DNA from: Tipula vernalis
Taxonomy: Eukaryota > Arthropoda > Insecta > Diptera > Tipulidae
Length of the DNA: 64,000 nt
Reading direction: 5' to 3'
Assembly: GCA_958295665.1 (NCBI GenBank)
Contig: OY282560.1
Coordinates: 258,053,368 to 258,117,367 of the forward strand
Part shown: positions 35,870 to 47,973 of the stretch, piece by piece
How the letters are laid out: the number at the start of each line of letters is the position of its first letter
How positions within the stretch are numbered: the stretch's first letter is position 1
Translations under genes and position numbers: made by a program
The notes under the pieces: generated by a model
Databases searched by the model: none
Seen by the model: the letters and a program-made list of their open reading frames with translations, nothing else
What the model was told of the DNA's origin: nothing

Positions 35870-37501
35870 AGAAATGCTATACACGGATGTGGGTCGACTA
35901 TCGGGCATTAAATAAACTAACCATTCGCGATAATTACCCACTTCCGCTTATTGAGGACTGTTTAGAGTACTTGGAAGGAAAAAATACTTCATAGTACTTG
36001 ATTTGTGCAATGCATTGTTACACATCGTTCGTAACACCAAAGGGTCAGTTTGAATATCTTGGCATGCCGTTTGGACTTAAAAATGGTCCCAGTAGCTTTC
36101 AACGGTTTATTTCCGGTGTTTTAAGAGAGTTTACTATCTCGTAATTATACGATCGAACATCGTAGTGGTGAATGAATGGGCCACGCCGATGCGCTTAATC
36201 GTGCTTATTTAGTTGCTGCCATTGGTACTGATGATATCGACATGCAATTGCAAGCAACTCAGATTCGAGATTCGGATATTGTTTTTATCTGTGACCGCCT
36301 GGAACATAAATCATCCAAATTGTTTGAATTGACGTTTCTGGTAGATAATTGCTATATGTGCCCAAGGGAAAAATTAGTCATTTGGGAGTGGCAAAGTGCG
36401 TTGATCAGCTTGAAATGTATTATTGGTTTCCCGAAATTAAGGAAAAAGCCGAAAAGTTAATTGGTAATTGTATTCAATGTATTATGTATTACACTCCGAC
36501 TCGTATTATATTAATGAGCGAAATTTGCCCAATATTCCTAAAAAACCTATACCTTTTGATACTATTCATATTGATCATTTTGGTCCTCTTCCGTCATTAA
36601 TATCGAAGCAAAGGCATATTTTAGTTGTGGTGGATGCATTCACTAAATATGTAAAATTGTATCCAGTAAATTCGACCAGTATAAAAGAAATGTGTGTAGC
36701 CTTAAGTAAATATTTTGAATATTATAGCCGTCCTAGACGCATCGTAAGCGATCGGGCTACCTCGCAATACCTTTTTATTAGACCGAAATATTGATCATGA
36801 GAAAGTTGTTGTTGGATCACCACAAGCCAATGGTCAAGTTGAACGTGTTAATCGTGTTTTGAAATCAATGTTAAACAAATTAAGCGAACCGGTACAACAT
36901 TCGATCTATGTAGTCTAAAATGTTGACTCGTGTTGAATTTAGTACACCAGAGTCTCGCTATGCGTCTATTCTATGTGCGTCTATTCGCTAATTAACGAAT
37001 TATTATTAATAAAATGATATTATTTATCATACATATTTGTTTTATTTTAAATTCTATGTGGATTAATCTTCCGCAATACTTTTCGGCCACAAATATTTTA
37101 AATTGTTCGATATGCGTCGAAATTCAGTTTGCGTCTCTCCGTGTGGAACCGAACAGGGACGCAAAGCGGGACCTTGGTGTATGAATAACCCAATTCATCA
37201 AACAACTAAACAGACCCCATCTCGCATTTGGCCGATCGTGTTTTGGTGAGGGTGATTTGGTGGTTATCAAAAATGTTGATACTACCATCGGGACCAATAA
37301 AAAACTTATTCCAAAATTTCGCGGACCGTATGTTGTTCATAAAATACTCCCGAATTATTGGTATGCCATTCGTGACATTGGAAACTGTCAGCTGACTCAG
37401 CTGCCGTATGATGGAGTGATTGAGGCTTCGCACTTGAGAATGTGTACTGATGGGCATGACGAGCCGGCTAAGAGTGGGGCGATTCGGGGTGGTGACACTT
37501 G
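35870..37501 (+). pseudogene. Ty3/gypsy pol: reverse transcriptase, RNase H end and integrase, decayed
   Basis: RT traces at about 35885-36130 include VDYRALNKLTIRDNYPLPLI, FVTPKGQFEYLGMPFGLKNG and FQRFISGVL; the catalytic YxDD region is deleted. At 36170 the RNase H end joins the integrase zinc-binding region (GHADALNRAYL). 36468-36794 has integrase core motifs (FDTIHIDHFGPLP, VVVDAFTKYVKLYP, IVSDRA). GSPQANGQVERVNRVLKSML near 36820-36880 contains the third catalytic Glu. 37257-37501 is the C-terminal part with the GPY motif (IPKFRGPYVVHKI), ending in a stop. A MITE at 36943-37181 splits the integrase. Frameshifts are present, so it is inactive. Confidence 0.88.
36943..37181. mobile_element. 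About 239-bp TA-flanked MITE nested in gypsy integrase
   Basis: The ends TACACCAGAGTCTCGCTATG and, reversed, TACACCAAGGTCCCGCTTTG are imperfect inverted repeats of about 24 bp. The TA at each outer edge fits a TA target duplication, as for Tc1/mariner/pogo elements. The gypsy reading frame resumes across the site, which confirms insertion. Confidence 0.75.
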
Positions 37502-37616
37502 AATTTTATAAATTGTTTAAATAATTTAATGTGCTGAACTATGGTTATTTTCCATTTATATATTCAAGTTTGTATTAATAATATTTTTTTCTTTTTTTTT
37601 GATCGAGTCGATCAAT

Positions 37617-38056
37617 TGTCAGATCGGCCGAGTTGTAATAGTTAACTTTCATTTCAAATTCAAATATAATAATCTCTATCTTCACTCTTGATCTGTGCTG
37701 CTACCTGCTACCACTTTGTCGGTGGTTGGTATTGTGATAGTAACACGAAGAGAAAAATGTGTGAAGAAACATTAGAAGAGCAGCAGCGAAGACGAAAGGA
37801 ACGTAATAAATAAGAACGCATTTATAGAAATTTTATGTATAAAGAAAAATAGCTTAAAATACTACACTGTTTTTCTTGGACTCGGAGCAATTCCAAATCG
37901 AGGACGTTTGGCTTAAGGTCTGTGTTCGTAGACCACCTGCAAAATACATGATTGGTACCTTAGCCCGACTAATACTATTTACTTCATTACTAAGTATTGT
38001 TGTATAATCCTATAAAAATTATAAAGCCATAACACAAATAAAAATCAAGTAAAGTG
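37617..38056 (+). repeat. Possible gypsy LTR downstream of the pol remnant
   Basis: A stretch starting TGTCAGATCGGCCGAGTTGT lies 115 bp after the pol stop and ends near a TGGTGACC, which resembles the start of a primer-binding site. A second copy was not found in the window, so this rests on position and composition only. Confidence 0.3.
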
Positions 38057-38059
38057 GTG

Positions 38060-38760
38060 ACCAGCGAAAAATTATCAACTTAAAAACTACGAATTAAGAA
38101 AACTTAAAAATGCGGTAGATAGCTTTTCTGTATTATAGCCTAGCGAAAAATTAACGTCACTTAAGAAGTTTAACGAGGCTTCGTTAAACTAGATCTGTCA
38201 CTTAAGAAAAATTAAGAATGCCCGATTTTGCATCCTTAAGTTAAGAAATAAATGCCAAATCGAAATAAATGTTTGATGCGGTAGACGCAAAGATTTTTAT
38301 TTTATGCGATTTTGAAATTTAAATTTTATTTTAATAGGTTTTACCGTGTTATTAATTTATTTGATAATTTAGTAATATTTGCAACATTTTTTGCCGATTT
38401 TTTGTAAATGGAAAAAATGTAAACATTTGGTATTTCATGTTTATGAATTACAAAGCCCCATTTTATACTTTACCCCATATTCTAGTTTATTTCATTAGAA
38501 GAAAAAAGTTTGGTGGTAATCAAATGTTGATAAATAATGGAATCGTTCCACTAAAATTTTTCGCTGGTCGAGCCTTAAGATAAGTGACCTACATACAGAA
38601 TGTAAGTATGTAATTCGAAACAAAAATATTTGAAATTAAAAAACACAAGAACAAAATAATATACACACAACACTAAATTAGAAAATAGTTAAAGTAAAAA
38701 CTACACGTCACTAAATAAGAAAACTACCATTTAGGCGTTAAGAACTTTAAAATAAAAAGA
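38060..38760. other. AT-rich DNA next to the foldback; no gene
   Basis: Repeated short CACTTAAG and AAACTACG motifs near 38080-38230 and 38690-38740. It may be LTR or leader sequence of one of the neighbouring retroelements, interrupted by the foldback at 38769. Confidence 0.35.
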
Positions 38761-38768
38761 CATTTAGG
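38761..38768. repeat. 8-bp target-site duplication, left copy (CATTTAGG)
   Basis: Directly precedes the CAGAGTTTAAA end and is repeated at 43690-43697 directly after TTTAAACTCTG. Confidence 0.85.
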
Positions 38769-39069
38769 CAGAGTTTAAATTTATCGCTCTTTAAGAGCTC
38801 TTTATAAAAATTTTCGCTCTTGCTCCCAATAAAATTTTTTTTCAGTTTGCTTTTACGCTCTTACCCTCTAATGATAAACACAAAAAAAAAATTATTTCGC
38901 TCTTTCAAAGTAATTTAAATTTTTATTTTTAATTTTGCTCTTAAAACAGAGAGCGTAAAAGCTAAAAATATCGCTCCCAACCCATTCTACAGAGCCATTG
39001 TAGAAAATACATTAGGGAGCAAAATTTTTTGTAACACAGGAATTGCTCTTTAAATATCAATAAATAAAG

Positions 39070-40940
39070 AAAGTTTGATAAACGATATTTAGATAAATTT
39101 CTGGAATATGGCCAATTGTGATGGAACTTGGCTGTTCCTTAACCGATTTTAGAGAAATTTGACATGCGCGTTGGAAATGGGATTCTACAATGATTTCTAG
39201 ATGAAGTTCTGAAATATGGCCAACTAGGATGGAACTTGGCTATTCCTTAACCGATTTTAGAGAAATTTGACATGTGCGTTGGAAATGGGATTCTAAAATG
39301 ATTTTTGAATCAAGTTCTGGAATATGGCCAATTGTGATGGAACTTGGCTATTCCTTAACCGATTTTAGAGAAATTTGACATGTGTGATGAAAACGGGATT
39401 CTACAATGATTATTAGATGAAGTTCTGGAATATGGCCAATGGGGATGGAACTTGGATATTCATTAACCGATTTTAGTGAAATTTGACATGTGCGATAGAA
39501 CTGGGATTGTAAAATGATTTTTAGGTGAAGTTCTGGTATATGGCCAATGGGGATGGAACTTGGCTATTCTGTAACCAATTTGAGTGAAATTTGACATGTG
39601 CGTTGGAAATGGGATTGTAAAATGATTTTTACATGAAGTTCTGGAATATGGCCAATTATGGTGGAACTTGGCTATTTATTAACCGATTTGAGTGAAATTT
39701 GACATGTGCGTTGGAAATGGGATTCTAAAATGATTTATGGATGAAGTTCTGGAATATGGCCAACTAGGATGAAACTTGCCTATTCTTTAACCGATATGAG
39801 TGAAATTTGACATGTGCGTTGGAAATGGGATTCTAAAATGATTTTTAGATGAAGTTCTGGAATATGGCCAATGGGGATGGAACTTGGCTATTCCTTAACC
39901 GATTTAAGTAAAATTTAAAATACGCAATAGAAATGGGATTCTAAAATGATTTTCGGATGAAGTTCTGGAATATGGCCAATTATGGTGGAACTTCGCTATT
40001 CCTTAACCGATTTGAGTGAAATTTGACATGTGTGTTGGAAATGGGATTCTAAAATGATTTTTAGATGAAGTTCTGGAATATGGCCAATGGGGATAGAACT
40101 TGGCTATTTGTTAACCGATTTTAGTGAAATTTAAAATGCGCAATGGAAATGGGATTCTGAAATGATTTTCAGATGAAGTTCTGGAATATGGCCAATTATG
40201 GTGGAACTTGGCTATTCCTTAACCGATTTGAGTGAAATTTGACATGTGCGTTGGAAATGGGATTCTAAAATGATTTTTAGATGAAGTTCTGGAATATGGC
40301 CAATTATGGTGGAACTTGGCTATTTCTTAACCGATTTGAGTGAAATTTTATAAGTGCGTTGGAAATGGGATTCTAAAATGATTTATGGATAAAGTTCTGG
40401 AATATAACCAACTAATATGGAACTTGGCTATTATTAAACCGATTTGAGTGAAATTTGACATGTGCGTTGGAAATGGGCTTCTAAAATGATTTTCAGGTGA
40501 AGTTCTGGAATATGCCCAATGGGGATGGAACTTTACTATTATTTAACCGATTTTAGTGAAATTTAAAATGCGCAATGGAAATGGGATTCTAAAATAATTT
40601 ATGGATGAAGTTCTTGAATATGGCCAATTATGGTGAAACTTGGCTATTTTTTAACCGATTTAAGTGAAATTTGACATGTGTGTTGGAAATGGGATTGTAA
40701 AATGATTTTTGGATAAAGTTCTGGAATATGGCCAATTGTGTTGGAATTGGCTCTTTCTTAACAGGTTTTAGTGAAAATTTGTCATCTGTGATGAAAACGG
40801 GATTCTACAATGATTTTTAGATAAAGTTCTGTAATAAGGCATATACGGCCAATTAGGTTGGAACTTGGCTATTTCTTAGCCTATTCTGATGCAATTTGAC
40901 ATGTTCGTTGGAAATGGGATTCTAAAATGATTTTTCTAAT
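39070..40940 (+). repeat. 108-bp satellite array, left arm (about 17 monomers)
   Basis: The landmark GAAGTTCTGGAATATGGCCA recurs with exact 108-bp spacing at 39314, 39422, 39530 and 39638 (positions of its GTTCT). Monomers also share GGAACTTGGCTATTCCTTAA, CCGATTT(T/G)AGTGAAATT, GACATGTGCGTTGGAAATGG and GATTCTAAAATGATTTT. The copies are 80-95 percent alike by eye. Two alternating types seem present, for example GACATGTGCGTTGG versus AAAATGCGCAATGG, suggesting a higher-order repeat. Confidence 0.95.
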
Positions 40941-41099
40941 TCCGGGGTCCTACACTAACATTAGCGTGCTGTCACCCATTTTTTCTTATTTTGGCAGATG
41001 TATAAACATGTCAATATAAGTAATCTATAATAATTATTATTTTATGTAACTCATATTGATATATTTAAATATATTCAGTTTCTGTAATCCATGCAGCTG

Positions 41100-43330
41100 T
41101 CGAGGTTTATCTGCTGTTGGCCATATTCCATAACTTTATTTAAAACCTATTTTAGAATCCCACTTCCAACGCATATATTGAATTGCATCACAATCGGTTT
41201 AGGAATAGCTACGTTCCATCTAAATGATTCATATTTCCGAAACCCATCTAAAAATCATTTTAGAATTTCATTTTGATCGCACATGTTAAATTTCATCAGC
41301 ATCGGTTAAGGAATAGCCAAGATTAATCCTAGTTAGCCTTATTTCAGAACTTCATCTAAAAATCATTTTAGAATCTTATTTCCAACGCACATGTTACATT
41401 GTATCACAATCGGTGAAGGAAGTTGACCATATTCCAGATCTCTAAAAATCATTGTAGAATCCCGTTCCCATCGCGCATGTCAAATTTCTCTAAAATCCAG
41501 AACTTCATTCATCCCATTTCAAACGCACATGTCGAATAGCATCACAATCGGTTAAGAAATAGCCAAGTTCCATCCTAGTTGGCCATATTCATCTAAAAAT
41601 CATTGTAGAATCCCATTTCCATCGCGCGTGTCAAATTTCACACTCAAATCGGTTAAATAATAGCCAAGTTCCATCCTAGTTGGCCATATTCCAGAACATT
41701 ATCCATAAATCATTTTAGAATCCCATTTCCAATGCACATGTCAAATTTCACTCAAACCGGTTAAGAAATAGCCAAGTCCCACCATAATTGGCCATATTCC
41801 AGAACTTCATCCGAAAATCATTTTAGAATCCCATGTCCATTGCGCATTTTAAATTTCACTAAAATCGGTTAAGGAATAGCCAAGTTCCATTCCAATTGTC
41901 CATATTCCAGAACTTCATCTAAAAATCATTTTATAATCCCATTTCCAACGCACTTGTCAAATTTCACTCAAATCGGTTAAAGAATAGCCAAGTTCCATCC
42001 TAGTTGGTCATATTCCAGAACTGTATCCATAAATCATTTTAGAATCCCATTTCCAACACACATGTCCAATTTCACTCAAATCGGTTAAGAAATAGCCAAG
42101 TTCCACCGTAATCGGCCATATTCCAGAATTTCATCCGAAAATCATTTTAGAATCCCATTTCCATTGCGCATTTTGAATTTCACTAAAATCGGTTAAGGAA
42201 TAGCCAAGTTCCATCCCCATTGGCCATATTCCAGAACTTCACCTAAAAATTATTTTAGAATCCCATTTCCAACGCACATGTCAAATTTCACTCAAATCGG
42301 TTAATGAATAGCCAAGTTCCATCCTAGTTGACCATATTACATAACTTTATCCATAAATCATTTTAGAATCCCATTTCCAACACACATGTCAAATTTCACT
42401 CAAATCGGTTGATAAATAGCCAAGTTCCACCATAATTGGCCATATTCCAGAACTTCATCCGAAAATCATTTTAGAATCCCATTTCCATTGCGTATTTTAA
42501 ATTTCACTAAAATCGGTTAAGGAATAGCCAAGTTCCATCCCCATTGGCCATATTCCAGAACTTCATCTAAAAATCATTTTAGAATCCCATTTCCAACACA
42601 CATGTCAAATTTCACTCAAATCGGTTAAAGAATAACCAAGTTCCATCCTAGTTTGCCATATTCCAGAACTTTATCCATAAATCATTTTAGAATCCCATTT
42701 CCAACGCACATGTCAAATTTCACTCAAATCGGTTAAGAAATAGCCAAGTTCCACCATAATTGGCCATATTCCAGAACTTGATCCAAAAATCAATTTAGAA
42801 TCAGATTTCCATCGAGCGAGTCAAATTTCACTAAAATCGGTTAAGGAATAGCCAAGTTCCGTCCTAGTTGGCCATATTCCAAAACTTAACCTAAAAATCA
42901 TTTTAGAATCCCATTTCCATCGCACGTGCCAAATTTCAATGAAATCAGTTAAGAAGTAGCCAAGTTCCATTCAAATTGCTTACATTCCAGAACTTGATCT
43001 AAAACTCGTTTTAGAATCTCACAATTGGTTGAGGAATAGCCAAGTTCCATACTAATTAGTCATATTCCAGAACTTCATCTAAAAATCATTTTAGAATCCC
43101 ATTTCGAACGTAGATGTCGAATTGCATCACAATCGGTTAAAAAATAGGTAAGTTCCATCCTAATTAGCCATATCCCAGAACTTCACCTAAAACTCAATTT
43201 AGAATCCCATTTAAATCGCGCGTGTCAAATTTCACTAACATCAGTTAATGAATAGCGAAGTTCCATTCTAGTTGGCCATATTCCAGAACTTCACCCAAAA
43301 ATCATTTTAGAATCCCATTTCCAATGCCCG
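41100..43330 (-). repeat. 108-bp satellite array, right arm in inverted orientation (about 20 monomers)
   Basis: The same monomer read in reverse: TGGCCATATTCCAGAACTTC, ATCATTTTAGAATCCCATTT, CCAACGCACATGTCAAATTT, CACT(A/C)AAATCGGTTAAG, AATAGCCAAGTTCCA. It shows the same alternation of CACATGTCAAATTT and GCGCATTTTAAATTT types as the left arm. The first few monomers next to the loop (41100-41560) are more diverged and contain deletions. Confidence 0.95.
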
Positions 43331-43689
43331 TGCTTCTGTTCGCTAATTAAACAATCTGGCTTTCTAAAGATATTTAGAAGGTTTTGAATGAAACCGTTTG
43401 CTGTAATAATAAGAGCAAGAGCAATATAATAATGACGTTTTTGTTCATCAGAGCAGAGCGTATTTATTTTCTCAATATAGCGCAATAACAAAGAGCGAAA
43501 ATATGATAACACAAACGCAATAGTGGAAGAGCAAGAGCCTTATAATAAAAATAATGCTACAGTTCTTCAGAGCGATATTTTTTTTTTTACAATATCGCTC
43601 TTTATAAAGAGCTTTTTAATAGTTTTTATTAGCGCTCTTGAACAAAAATGAAGAGCGAAGAGCAAAATGAAATCCCATTTTAAACTCTG

Positions 43690-43697
43690 CATTTAGG
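43690..43697. repeat. 8-bp target-site duplication, right copy (CATTTAGG)
   Basis: Identical to 38761-38768. Confidence 0.85.
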
Positions 43698-43849
43698 CAT
43701 TAAGCAAAATTGCACAAATTAAAGTCATTGTACAAAAATCAAAAATTATACATGTACATACAATGAACAAAATAAAATCATCAAAATAAAAATAAAAATT
43801 GTTTGCAGGTAAATTAAAAATCAAAATAAAAAAATAACTCAGTATTCTC

Positions 43850-44760
43850 CTGATTTATTGCTGGGTTTCTGACATTTTTTGGTTCGCCTCTTTCACTTCG
43901 CTCTTTATTATTTCTAATATTTTGCTTTGAGATACAATCAGTGGATGCAGTTTTTTTATTTCTAGGTGCGTGACTATCTCAGTTGTTTCTTCATAGAATC
44001 TATTAACATGCATGCACTGTATTAATATTAATGACGAGAGTTCTGCTACCTGGTCCCTAATGTCTGTGATCTGTCAAAAAATTTTGGTCATTCGTGCACC
44101 AACTAATACAACGTTGGTTTAGGTTTTCTTCAATTTGAAATGTTTCGTTCTACAGCTGTGTTATTGTTGTTGATAATGTCTTAAAATTTGATTCTTTTAT
44201 GACTATTTGTTCTCGTTCTACTTCGAGGAGTTTTATTTGATCATTTTCTAGGTTTTGTATTTGATCGTCCATGTATTCTGCATCTTCTGAATCCTTGGTT
44301 CCGAACATCAATTTTGCCAGTTTACCCCTAAATCCATCAGTCTTCTTTTATTTCTTGCATACATTTCATTCAATTTATTATTTTGTCGGAAAAGTTTTGA
44401 TCGGAAAGGCCTGCATAGGTCATTAGGGTTTTTCTTGTCAATTCCTCACATATTTCTTTTAGGTGCTCATAGTGTCATCATAGTACTTTTGTTTATATCT
44501 GTAGCTTTGTTTGATAAAATTTTCCATCAGTCCGTTTCCGAATCCTCCGATTTCGCTGTTGTTAGTATTAGTAGTACATTGATCTTGGTAATCTTCATTT
44601 CGGGGTTTGCACTTGGCTGCATTATAAGAAAATTTATTAATTGACTTATTATTATTGTAATTATTTTTGTCTTGTTTCATATTGTGATGAGTTCGCTCTT
44701 TGCTCTGCCGTGTATTGTGGTTGAACATTTTAACTAAACTCTATTATTATTATATTAGGG
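43850..44760 (-). pseudogene. Envelope-like region of an endogenous errantivirus, broken
   Basis: Minus strand, downstream of integrase as expected for a third ORF. At about 44340-44270 is a segment ending FGTKDSEDAEY, the kind of motif found at the start of the fusion subunit of insect errantivirus and baculovirus-type F proteins. A heptad-rich stretch follows to about 44160, then a weaker segment to 43850. Several in-frame stops and frameshifts interrupt it. The region 44728-44435 is Asn/Lys-rich on the minus strand and hydrophobic only when read on the other strand. It is a fossil of an insect retroelement, without an intact protein. Confidence 0.55.
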
Positions 44761-44799
44761 TAGTTGTGGCTACAGTATTACGCGGTGGGATTTTTTGGT

Positions 44800-47330
44800 A
44801 TTGTTATTGGTGAGTCTGCATATTCAGTTCTTTTTTAGTAGATTGTTGTGTACTTTTTTTGAGCTTGCTCCTTATGTTAATTATTGTGTTAGTTGGTGAG
44901 AATATGTTTTCTGCTTGCTTATTTCTTCTCATTGTGTTTTTATGCCAAACGAAATCTCCGGGTTTTGTGTTGAATTCCCATACTGTTCTATCATAAGTTT
45001 TCTTTGTTGACTCTTTTCGTTTCATGGTATTTATTCTGGCCACGTAGTGTGTGATCCTTAATCTAATCTTCGTAATTATAGACTGATTCCGGGTCTTTCT
45101 TTATAATTTTGCGGATTGTGGCTTGTCTGCCGAAGATTTACTCGTACGGTGTAAATTTTGTCGCACTGTGCGGTGATCGCGTAGTGTATCATTTCATCCC
45201 AGTTATGTTTATCTACGCCCACGAAGTTTCTCGAATATTTTTTGAGTGTGTTATGCGATTTTTCCTAAATATCCTTTCTGGCGCTCTTAGTTTTTTAATG
45301 TATTGCTCACCCATTGCTTTAGCGATTGTCGCTGCTTTTTAGTAGTGCTGGTTTTATAGTGCTATAACTCCTGAGAACCTTGTTAAGTCGTCCTGAAACG
45401 TTAATATATGTGTATTCAGATTTCTGGTGATGGGCAGAGGTCCTACTATGTCTGGATCTGTGCGTTCAAATGGAGGTTTAGATGTATCTGTCGGTACAAA
45501 AGGAATTCTGGTTGATTTGATACTTTTGTTTGCTTTGGATTTGTTGCAACTCCCAATGAAAGTCTTGATGTCTTTGAGCATGTTCGCCGAGTAGTATTGG
45601 AGGCGTATCCTCTTGTATGTTCCTCGTCGCCGAGAGGTAGATTGTGTTTCCCATGTAGAATCAATTGCCTTGTTTTCGGATCAGTTATGATTTGTACTTT
45701 TGGATCTTGCACGCCTCTTTTTTCGGTTTTCAATTTTTGATTACTTATATTAAATTCTTGGTTACATGCTTTAGGATTTTGGTTTTTTTGTGCTTTTGTT
45801 TTTTTTTTGCGTCATTTCGTTCTTCTTCTGCCTTGGTATTTGTTCTTGTCACGGCTTTTATTTTCTCTATTCTGATCCTACTTAGTGCGTCTGCTCCTTC
45901 ATTCTGTTTCACTGGTGTGTGGACTATGTTGTAATCGTACTCAGCTAATTGAATTCTCCACTTTAATATTCTATATGAAGCGTTCCTTAAATCAATTAGC
46001 GGTTTGGTCGGTAGGTCACTATCTTCTGGTAGGTTATTATATTCTTGTAATTGGCTTAGAATTGCCTAATCCGTATTCGCTTGCATCTGTAGTGGCTAAA
46101 CCATTTTTGTTGAAGCCTGGATACTCTAATATGGGTGGTGTAACTAATTTTTCTTTTATCTTACTGAAGTCGTTTTTTATTTCTTCCGTCCAAACACAGT
46201 TTTGATTTTTTCGCGTCAATTTGTGCAATGGTTCGGTGATGGTGGAGAAGTTTGGTACAAATTTCCTATAGTAGCTGGTCAATCCTAAGAAACCTGACAA
46301 TTTTATATGTTCCAAAGATTGTAAGAGAATTCAATCCAGTTTCGAACTGATGAGCTTATGATTATGAAAAAATCAATCTCAAACCTCTCATTTCTTTTAT
46401 GCTTTTTCGTGGTGGAAATTTCATAATAGCTTCTACTGCTTTCGGGTGTGGTTTTATGCTCTTGGTTGTTATTACGTGCCCTAGCTATTGTATCTCCTTT
46501 CTTAGGAATTTGCACTTTTCAGTTTGGACTTTTACGTCGTTTCTCCTTAGTGCTTCGATATGTCTATCAGCTTCTCGTTATGACTCTTTAGGTTTCGGCC
46601 GTATACGATCGAGTCGTCTAGAAAAACGAAATATTTTAAACCCTATTGCCCAAGAAGGAGGTTGTTAATCATTCTTTGGAACGTGCTTTGCGAGCTTTTC
46701 ATCACTTAGTGTCCATAGTCAGTACTAAATGCTGTTTTATGCTTGCCAGCTGGATGTACTTATATTTGGTGGTATCCGCCGGCTATGTCCAGGATTGTGA
46801 AATATTGTGTTCTGCCCAACTGGTCGAAAATATTATTGATTAGAGGAAGTGGGTATGTCTCCTATGGTGGGTTCATTTAACTTTCTGAAATCTACTACCA
46901 CTCGCTATTTTGGTTTTCCTCCCTTATCAGGTTTTTTAGGTACTACTAATGAGGGACTGTTATACGACTTACGCTATATGAGATAATCTCGTCTCTTAGC
47001 ATTTTTTGTACTTGCTTGTCAACTTCTACCTTCAGAGCTTGCGGCAGCCTGTATTGTCTTATATTTAGTCTTATGTTTCTTTTTATTGTAAAAAATGTCT
47101 CCACACTCTTGTATAATGTCTAAAATGGACGATGCTTCTTCTGTGTTAAGGTTCTTGTCTAATGAAGGGGTTACTTCCTCAATAATTTTATCTATTCTGT
47201 TAATATCTGCTCTTCCTGCTGGAGTAAGTTAATTCATTTTCAGTACATGGTATTCGGATAATGGTGATAGGGTCGGTTGTATGCTTTCAATTTCTACCAC
47301 ATGGGTATTTATACTTTACTATGCTAACAT
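44800..47330 (-). pseudogene. Errantivirus/gypsy pol (reverse transcriptase, RNase H, integrase), broken
   Basis: Minus strand, in order. 47200-46600 holds RT traces, with frameshifts and stops within them. 46315-46037 holds the thumb/RNase H junction (LSGFLGLTSYYRKFVPNFS, HKLTRKNQNCVWTEE, ATTDASEYGLG). 45733-45354 holds the integrase zinc-binding and core regions (RTDPDIVGPLPITRNLNTH, FQDDLTRFSGVIAL). 45043-44804 holds the integrase C-terminal part (NTKPGDFVWHKNTMRRNK). The element has no intact frame longer than about 95 codons in pol. The 5' LTR and gag were not found to the right of 47330. The 3' LTR would be near 43.7-43.85 kb or be split by the foldback at 38.8-43.7 kb. Confidence 0.8.
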
Positions 47331-47339
47331 TTGTTCTGA

Positions 47340-47970
47340 AGTTTGTTAACTGAGTTAGAATACGTCTTTAGTTTCAGTTTGATTAGAAGGTCTCTACGAA
47401 AATTCGATATCTCAAAAAATAGATATATCAGACTTTATGAGTAATTTCTTGGGAAAATGTTATGATAGTGGCCGCCTACTGATAGCGTGGACTTTGAGGT
47501 TCTGTTTAATTGTTTAACCAATAAGCCTACAAAAACACTCACAACATAAGATTGGAAGAAGGCTTTAAAGCGAGTTTTCTATTGAAGTTTGTAAAAGTAG
47601 GATTACCTCTTGTGGTAGAAATAAAAAGAATTAGCTCGAATATTTTGCAAAACAACAGAATGTCTAATTATAGTAATAATTACACTAATAATTACATTGG
47701 CATCATACAAAATGTTTAAATTATTTGTATACAAAATTCAGTGCACGCAGTTTTAAATTCCTTTACAGATATAAAAAGTTTGCGAGTTATATTGAATTAT
47801 TCCATGCACAAAAATGGATGATGAAAACAAGAAAACAAAATTGAATATATGTATGTCATTAATGGAAGTATTTTCCCTTCTGTCATGTTGTTGTTCGATT
47901 TTAATGGCAAGAAATCCATGATGATGGTGCAATAATTCTCGCTAAAATTTTTGAAAATATATTATGATAT
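47340..47970. other. Unassigned DNA between the errantivirus and the Tc1-type element
   Basis: No open frame with a recognisable motif. Possible gag or leader remnants of the errantivirus could not be confirmed. Confidence 0.35.
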
Positions 47971-47973
47971 ATA

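Larger units (their letters stand above)
38769..43689. mobile_element. hAT-like foldback element, 4.9 kb, arms made of a 108-bp satellite
   Basis: The termini CAGAGTTTAAA and TTTAAACTCTG are perfect inverted repeats flanked by the 8-bp duplication CATTTAGG. An 8-bp duplication and a CAGAG terminus (as in hobo) are hallmarks of hAT transposons. About 250-300 bp inside each end are many CGCTCTT/AAGAGCG motifs (for example 38786, 38816, 38850, 38905 and 43448, 43490, 43572, 43653), reminiscent of hAT subterminal transposase-binding repeats. The rest is two head-to-head satellite arrays (39070-40940 and 41100-43330) around a loop of about 150 bp. There is no coding sequence, so it must have been mobilised in trans. 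Confidence 0.85.

Noticed and set aside
38052..38070. TGGTGACCAGCG as a primer-binding site proving a complete LTR element
   Set aside because: Only one LTR-like stretch could be seen and no gag follows, so the site alone is not enough; kept only as a low-confidence LTR note.
39070..43330. Regular 108-bp repeats considered as a CRISPR-like array or centromeric satellite
   Set aside because: No spacer/repeat structure, eukaryotic context, and the array sits between transposon ends with a target duplication; centromeric role cannot be judged here.
44435..44644. Hydrophobic + strand frame that looks like a two-helix membrane protein
   Set aside because: It is antisense to the region downstream of errantivirus integrase; hydrophobicity comes from reading the complement of an Asn/Lys-rich stretch.
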